Source: Ramazzottius varieornatus (Eukaryota; Tardigrada; Eutardigrada; Parachela; Ramazzottiidae). Taken from it: a stretch of 64,000 nt of DNA. The stretch lies in contig BDGG01000004.1 in NCBI GenBank assembly GCA_001949185.1, positions 2,350,278 to 2,414,277 on the forward strand, read 5' to 3'. Under the pieces are notes generated by a model, which saw nothing but the letters and a program-made list of their open reading frames with translations, did not search any database and was not told where the DNA came from. The position numbers were made by a program, and so were the translations under genes. The stretch's first letter is position 1. Every line of letters begins with the position of its first letter. Of the stretch, positions 59,324 to 64,000 are shown piece by piece.

Positions 59324-60719
59324 CTAAGTATTTGAGTTCGGCAATCTGGATCTGTCTCCGTTTTGTTCTGGGTGCAAGGTGTGAGTAGTAATGGCGGGCG
59401 GGGGCTTTGAGGCAACAAAGTGCGCATCACGTACAGCCGATGGGCTCGGATTAAAGTTGTTCTGGAAAATGATGCTATTTTTTGCGCTCTGGAAGGTAAC
59501 CGATGGGGGTCCAAAATGTCCTTCTCTGTCATGCACGCCACCAACCGGGAATACTCTTCGTTCCCGTCTGTCGTTGTAGGGACGTTTGCAACTCCAACGG
59601 CGCACAAGCCAAGAACAGACGCGGAAGTACGCTTCCCGGAACTGCGGATTAATTAGCCCAAAAAAAACTGGATTAAGCGCATTCTGCGCATAGACAAGCC
59701 ACATGAAGAAATAATTAGCCGACGACGCACGGTACCTCGTCGACCAGAAGATCATTGGGAGGAAGAAACAAAGCAGGTACATTAGCGACGCGCTTGACAG
59801 CATCAGCAAAACTCGTGCTCGGTCTCGGAGGTTGATGGCACGTGGGCTGTTGACAGGTAGTCCCGCCAGACGCTGCGTCTTGAATATGAATATCAGTATC
59901 ACGACGTAACATACGATGGTCGATAATGCCGGTAAGATGAAATAGGCCGACGTAACAAGCCAAAAGATGCCCCGGTTTGTCAAACCGTCATTACAGGGCG
60001 CAGCCGCAAACCAGGGATATCCCAGCAGGAAATATGTGTCTTTTCCGAAGACCATATACTTCGTCATCCATGGAAATGCCGCCCCGAAGGCCGACAACAG
60101 CCATCCCGCCACAACTAGAACGGCACACAGAATCCAAGGAGCCAGTTTGTTGTAGAGACCCTCAAAGACCGTGGAGAGCAAGCGGTTGAAAGCGATGAGG
60201 CCGTAGAAGACGGAAGTCGATACGGAAAAGAGCAGCGTTAGGAAACAGAGGACTTCTCGGTGGTCGGGAAACCTTAGCCAGTCAGTGTACTCGTCATTCT
60301 GCAGCATCACTATTATACTTCCGAAAACCGTTATGAGAAGCATCAGCAGTTGCGAGATGGAGAGGTTCACGATCATCACATTCAGCGGCCGGTGTAGTTC
60401 ATCGTGGTAGTATACGCTAAGAAAGACGGCCAGGTGACCAAACACTCTAGAAAATAATCGTATACATAAACATTATCGATCGGTAGGAAGAGCACAACAC
60501 AGGTCGTGACGGCATTTCTGTTAGCATTGTTACAAAATCCATTTTATGGGAAAAGGTCCTGTTTACTCACCCGACTAGGAGGCAGGGGATCATGAACCCA
60601 CAAAAGACCGATGCGGAAGGAAATACGTTAAGACCCACTGATTGGTCGCCATTGTTGGTGTAGTTCAAACAGAAGTCTACCTGTGATACATCCACCACTG
60701 TCAGATTGTTATCGCTCAT
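59324..60719 (-). CDS. Rhodopsin-class G-protein-coupled receptor, ligand unknown
   Basis: Exons: 60719-60571 and 60446-59324; 423 aa. Plasma-membrane seven-helix receptor. An N-terminal domain of about 30 residues has N-glycosylation sites (NNLT, NYTN). TM1 is split by the intron (FMIPCLLVGVFGHLAVFLS). TM2 has NVMIVNLSISQLLMLLITVF. TM3 carries the disulfide cysteine (VLCFLTLLFSVSTSVFYGLI) but ends FNRLL instead of the usual D/E-R-Y. TM4 has WILCAVLVVAGWLLSAFG; a second cysteine (APCND) lies in the second extracellular loop. TM6 ends CFFLPMIFW; TM7 reads QNALNPVFFGLINPQFREAY (NPxxF rather than NPxxY). The cytoplasmic tail is long and Arg/Ser/Asn-rich. It looks like an invertebrate orphan or opsin/peptide-like receptor; there is no TM7 lysine at the opsin position that I can see. 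Subfamily unassigned. Confidence 0.9.
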
Positions 60720-61284
60720 TTCCAGGAGACCTTACTGTTACTGCAAGTACATCTAAACTCCGTGTTAGTCCTAAAATCCACATCGGAGATTCAGATTTCC
60801 GAACTATAAGGTCGCTTTTGGAAAGATACAAAAAACTTTAGAGAAGCCTCAGAACCGAAAAAACCTACTCATGTGCTTATGGATCGAAGAGATGCTGTAG
60901 TGGGATACAAGAGAAGCTTTCAAGGAGCCAGGTACTCCATAGTCTATAAGGTAAGGTGAAAATCATTTCCAGCTTTGGTCGTCTCTGGTGTAGCTGGCTC
61001 CTTGATCGATAATTATCCGGTAGCGCACGGTTCTATAAATGAGTATCGATCTCTGATTCAATCAGGGACGGCGGAACCGCGACAGGTACAAGTCATTTCA
61101 CCGTTGCACTTTCGAAAGTACCATCTCCACGTACGAGGAAATCAAACGGGAACCACGTGTGTATAAAATCTTGAAACAAAAACAATTCGCATTCTCACGC
61201 TGCACACGAAAGAACAGGCACAAAACCGAACAAAAAAAATGAATTTCAGTACCTGTTGGAATCAGCGGAAAGAGGGAGATCCGA
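60720..61284. other. Spacer between GPCR and DYNC1LI
   Basis: Holds the GPCR promoter and the DYNC1LI 3' UTR (both genes are on the minus strand). No gene, repeat or motif worth naming is seen. Confidence 0.45.
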
Positions 61285-63353
61285 CTAAAGGCTGCCTTCT
61301 TCGGAAGCCGGTAGCGATTCCTTCGGGAGTTCAGGCTCCGTTGCTTCTGTCTGGTTCTCCGGTTGCCGGTCACTGCTTCGACTTAATCGGTCCAGTTCAG
61401 CTGCAGCATCAACCCTTATGGCCGACGGCGAAGATGTGCGCGCACTGGTCGGAGGAGTGGGGGGACCTTTGTTGTTCTTGTTAAGAAGCGTGTTGAAAAA
61501 GCTGCTCAAAGCACTTTCGCTGGTACCACCAGTCCCAAGGCTACCTCGAGGACCATCCTACAATAAACAACTGACCAAACACTCAGAAGAAAGGCTCTAA
61601 AGTCTGTTATCCCTAGCAAACTCAATTGGCTAAACAGACTTGCCTTCTTGGGAGAGCCTTGCGCGGGGGAGGACCTCACCGAAGAACCCGTTTTCACCGC
61701 TCCGGCCGGTGAATCAAGTCGAGAAGGTATTGGCTGTTGTAACATCTGCTGGATTCTCTTCACAAAATCTTGATCGTCCTCCGCGTGCAGAGTTGGGCCT
61801 GCATTGTTTTGCTAGAAGAAAGATCAAACTATGCAGCGATCCGGCAAATATGCTATGGGTCACAGTTACAGATTACAGTACAAGCCTAGGTACCTTTAGC
61901 AGCGGTGGAGGAGCTGTAACCACAGCATCGTATGGTTGGGAAGCCTTAATGTCCCCTAGATTATCGTTCAGGATGCTGATCTTCTTTTCGTTGTCCCAGC
62001 CGATCGGTATGAACAGCGAGTCGCGGTCCAGCACAAAACCATCTTCGTCGAACTTCAGCCCGTATAGGAGGTGGGCGGAATACTTGAGCAAAACCCGAAT
62101 ATTTTTGTTTTCTTTAGCCGACGTGAAAATGAGACCAGCACCATCTGTAAAATATTGGGGTGGGTAAGTAAAATCGGAGTTGCTGTAGTGATGACAGCGA
62201 CAGCATCGCAGGATTCGCAGCGTTATTTCTCGTGACTTACGTTTCAAGCACCATTCTCGAAGATGCATTTGTATGAAGTCGAACTTCTCTTCCTTGTAGT
62301 CGAAATCCTTCTCCAGCGTCAGCATATGATCTGCCTGTAGAATCAAGAAGATTTGCCGACCGTCTTTCGCTTTTACGATTGACCATTCGCATACCTTTGA
62401 CACAACGACGATTATAGGGACACCCAGGTTCATCGTCAAGGTGTTTTCCCCAAGTGGTAAATCCACTTCGCTTTCCGTTGCAGCCGAGGTCGTTTGAGCC
62501 AAAGAGGGATCAACGTATTCTTTGAAAGTCTTCTCAACTAAAATACACGAATCCAGCAACGATATTATTTCTGATCGACGCTCAAGATATACTCACGTTT
62601 CTGCTGATAATTCTTCATCAGAACGGGATCCAGTCGCAGTTTGTCGAGCTCCTCGGTCAAAACAGTCGACCATTTTTCCAGACTCTGCACAATATTCCAT
62701 GGCTTTGTCATGTTGATAAAAAGCCAGACCACCGTCTTGTCCAATGTCTTCTCGTTCAGGACCAGCGGCATCAACGACGAGGCGAAATATTCCTCTTCCA
62801 GAACCCATGCGTTGATCTGAGTTACATCTATCCACAACGACTCACGTTTCACATGACACATGGTACGCTTACGAAGTCGACTGGAAGAGTCCAACATGTA
62901 GGCGAAATTTACCTTCTCGTTCGTCGTCCTTGACTGGAATGCTGACATGCTCCAGACCAACTCCGGATGGGCTAACGCTCTCCTTTCCGATAAGGCGAGC
63001 GATGAGATCGGATTTTCCAGTCTCTCGATCGCCTGGAAGAAGCGTATGTATGCTTGAGCGAAGTTCAGAACGTATGTGCGATCAGTCCTGACGGACTCTT
63101 ACCAAGAACGAGCACATTCTTTTCGGTGAGACGGTTTGACGTGCTGATGCGTACTTCGTTGAGGATGGCAGACCTGGAACCAACCCCAGGTTAATAAGTA
63201 TGACAGCTCTTCTTTGGTGTTAGACGGAGCAATTACTGGAACTGGATAGGACTGTACTCACCACTGATTGTCCGAATCCTTTCTGTTCGCATCCTTGACA
63301 AGATAGTCGCTAGAAGCACTGGAAGAAAGGTTCAGCACCGAAGCGGAGGCCAT
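61285..63353 (-). CDS. DYNC1LI1: Cytoplasmic dynein 1 light intermediate chain
   Basis: Exons: 63353-63262, 63173-63103, 63032-62913, 62880-62873, 62816-62597, 62537-62395, 62334-62241, 62144-61894, 61811-61644, 61557-61285; 479 aa (human 492-523). Dynein subunit that links the motor to cargo adaptors. It has a Ras-like fold with a P-loop GDRETGKSD, then INAWVLEEEYF, TVVWLFINMTKPWNIVQSLE, LGENTLTMNLGVPIIVVVSK, and AGLIFTSAKENKNI. It ends with the adaptor-binding C-terminal helix region (SALSSFFNTLLNKNNKG), followed by the AAAELDRLSR motif common to LIC1/2. Two oddities decide the model. An 8-nt exon (62873-62880) is needed to keep frame and sits after a 32-nt intron. The intron after exon 9 begins GC (GCAAGT). 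The overall family call does not depend on either. Confidence 0.92.
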
Positions 63354-64000
63354 CTTCAGTTCATGGAAGTTCCCGAGCTATGCCGGAGGTATCTTGTTGG
63401 ACAACAAAGTATTGGATCGACGGGAGTTAGAGAGTTCGAAAACTGGAGTCTGGGATATGGACCAGAATTCCGTTTGACCTAATGACCTTCGAACCACAAC
63501 ACTGCTCTGAGACTTCGATTGATTGGTCATTTTGATTTGAGTACATGCTTTCCTGTGTAATGGTGTCATGTCATCCTGTTTTCCGGTCACATCACCGAAA
63601 AGTCTTGTCAAAGGGTCACCACAGGGCGTGGCAGCTAGAGCCATCGTGGTCATCTCCATCGGAAGTCCATCCCACCTTCTCGGACTGTCGTAGATTTATC
63701 CACACCTGAGTCGAACTAAAAACCTACCAGCACTTTGAAACCAACTATGATGAGCTCTCCTTTTTCGATAGAAGTACTTTCTGAAACTCGAAAGGTGAAT
63801 GAGGCAGGTCCACAGTCTTTACAATTTAATTTACACCACACAATTTCCCGTCATCGTCCGTAGATCCGCATTGAAAAACGACAAACTCCGCGAGCTACAT
63901 TATCACCGAATCCGATTCAAACGACTGCATCTCGACAATCATTCATAACGAAAAATATCAAATAGAAAAAATCCGAGCCTGTAAGCCGAACGGCGAACAC
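63354..64000. other. Upstream region of DYNC1LI, window edge
   Basis: Presumed DYNC1LI promoter. A 93-codon minus-strand frame (63378-63659) is methionine- and serine-rich and has no recognisable homologue. It could be an exon of a gene outside the window, but no evidence supports that. Confidence 0.4.

Noticed and set aside
1-64000. Horizontally acquired bacterial or viral genes
   Set aside because: Every recognisable gene has introns and animal or eukaryotic family features, and I saw no intronless bacterial-type open frame of useful length.

Overview
This window is from the nuclear genome of an animal. Every recognisable gene is split by spliceosomal introns, mostly 45-120 nt, with GT-AG borders apart from three GC-AG exceptions. 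The proteins are animal or general eukaryotic families: NELF-B, a SCAF4/8-type CTD-binding protein, MFSD11, PKA type I regulatory subunit, the Ral-GAP catalytic alpha subunit, a BTB-kelch protein, the retinal homeobox factor Vsx, cubilin, PAF1, MCFD2, a macrodomain hydrolase, a rhodopsin-class receptor and a dynein light intermediate chain. Vsx plus cubilin point to a bilaterian. The density (about 15 genes in 64 kb), short introns and mixed base composition suggest a compact invertebrate genome such as a tardigrade, but no feature proves the phylum. I see no bacterial operons, viral genes or CRISPR.

Layout: 0.5-2.9 kb NELFB (-); 4.0-4.9 kb an N-myristoylation-type globin (-); 6.7-10.7 kb SCAF4/8 (+); 11.2-13.9 kb MFSD11 (-, 15 exons); 14.1-14.7 kb an unrecognised, possibly broken coding stretch (-); 15.0-18.1 kb PRKAR1 (-); 18.4-19.1 kb a small unrecognised gene (+) sharing a 225-nt promoter interval with PRKAR1; 19.7-27.4 kb RALGAPA (+, 27 exons); 28.1-30.7 kb KLHL (+); 30.7-34.8 kb a large non-coding interval before Vsx (+, 34.8-38.6 kb); 39.4-52.7 kb cubilin (+, 47 exons); 52.8-55.0 kb PAF1 (-, 13 exons); 56.1-56.8 kb MCFD2 (+); 57.1-58.5 kb MACROD (-); 59.3-60.7 kb GPCR (-); 61.3-63.4 kb DYNC1LI (-).

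The exon models were built by hand from splice consensus, reading phase and family similarity. All were checked for a continuous reading frame. The neighbours do not form one pathway, but three genes (NELFB, SCAF4/8, PAF1) control RNA polymerase II elongation and termination.

The most unusual material is repetitive. A family of roughly 70-80 bp hairpin repeats with GTGGCGCAC/GTGCGCCAC arms is scattered through introns and spacers, with one copy in each of four consecutive introns of the SCAF gene. A TA-flanked MITE family is present in three copies, and there are two further single-copy terminal-inverted-repeat elements. The TIR elements carry TGACGT (CRE-like) half-sites. Other oddities are three GC-AG introns, micro-exons of 8, 12 and 14 nt, and CUB domains in cubilin that have lost their first cysteine.
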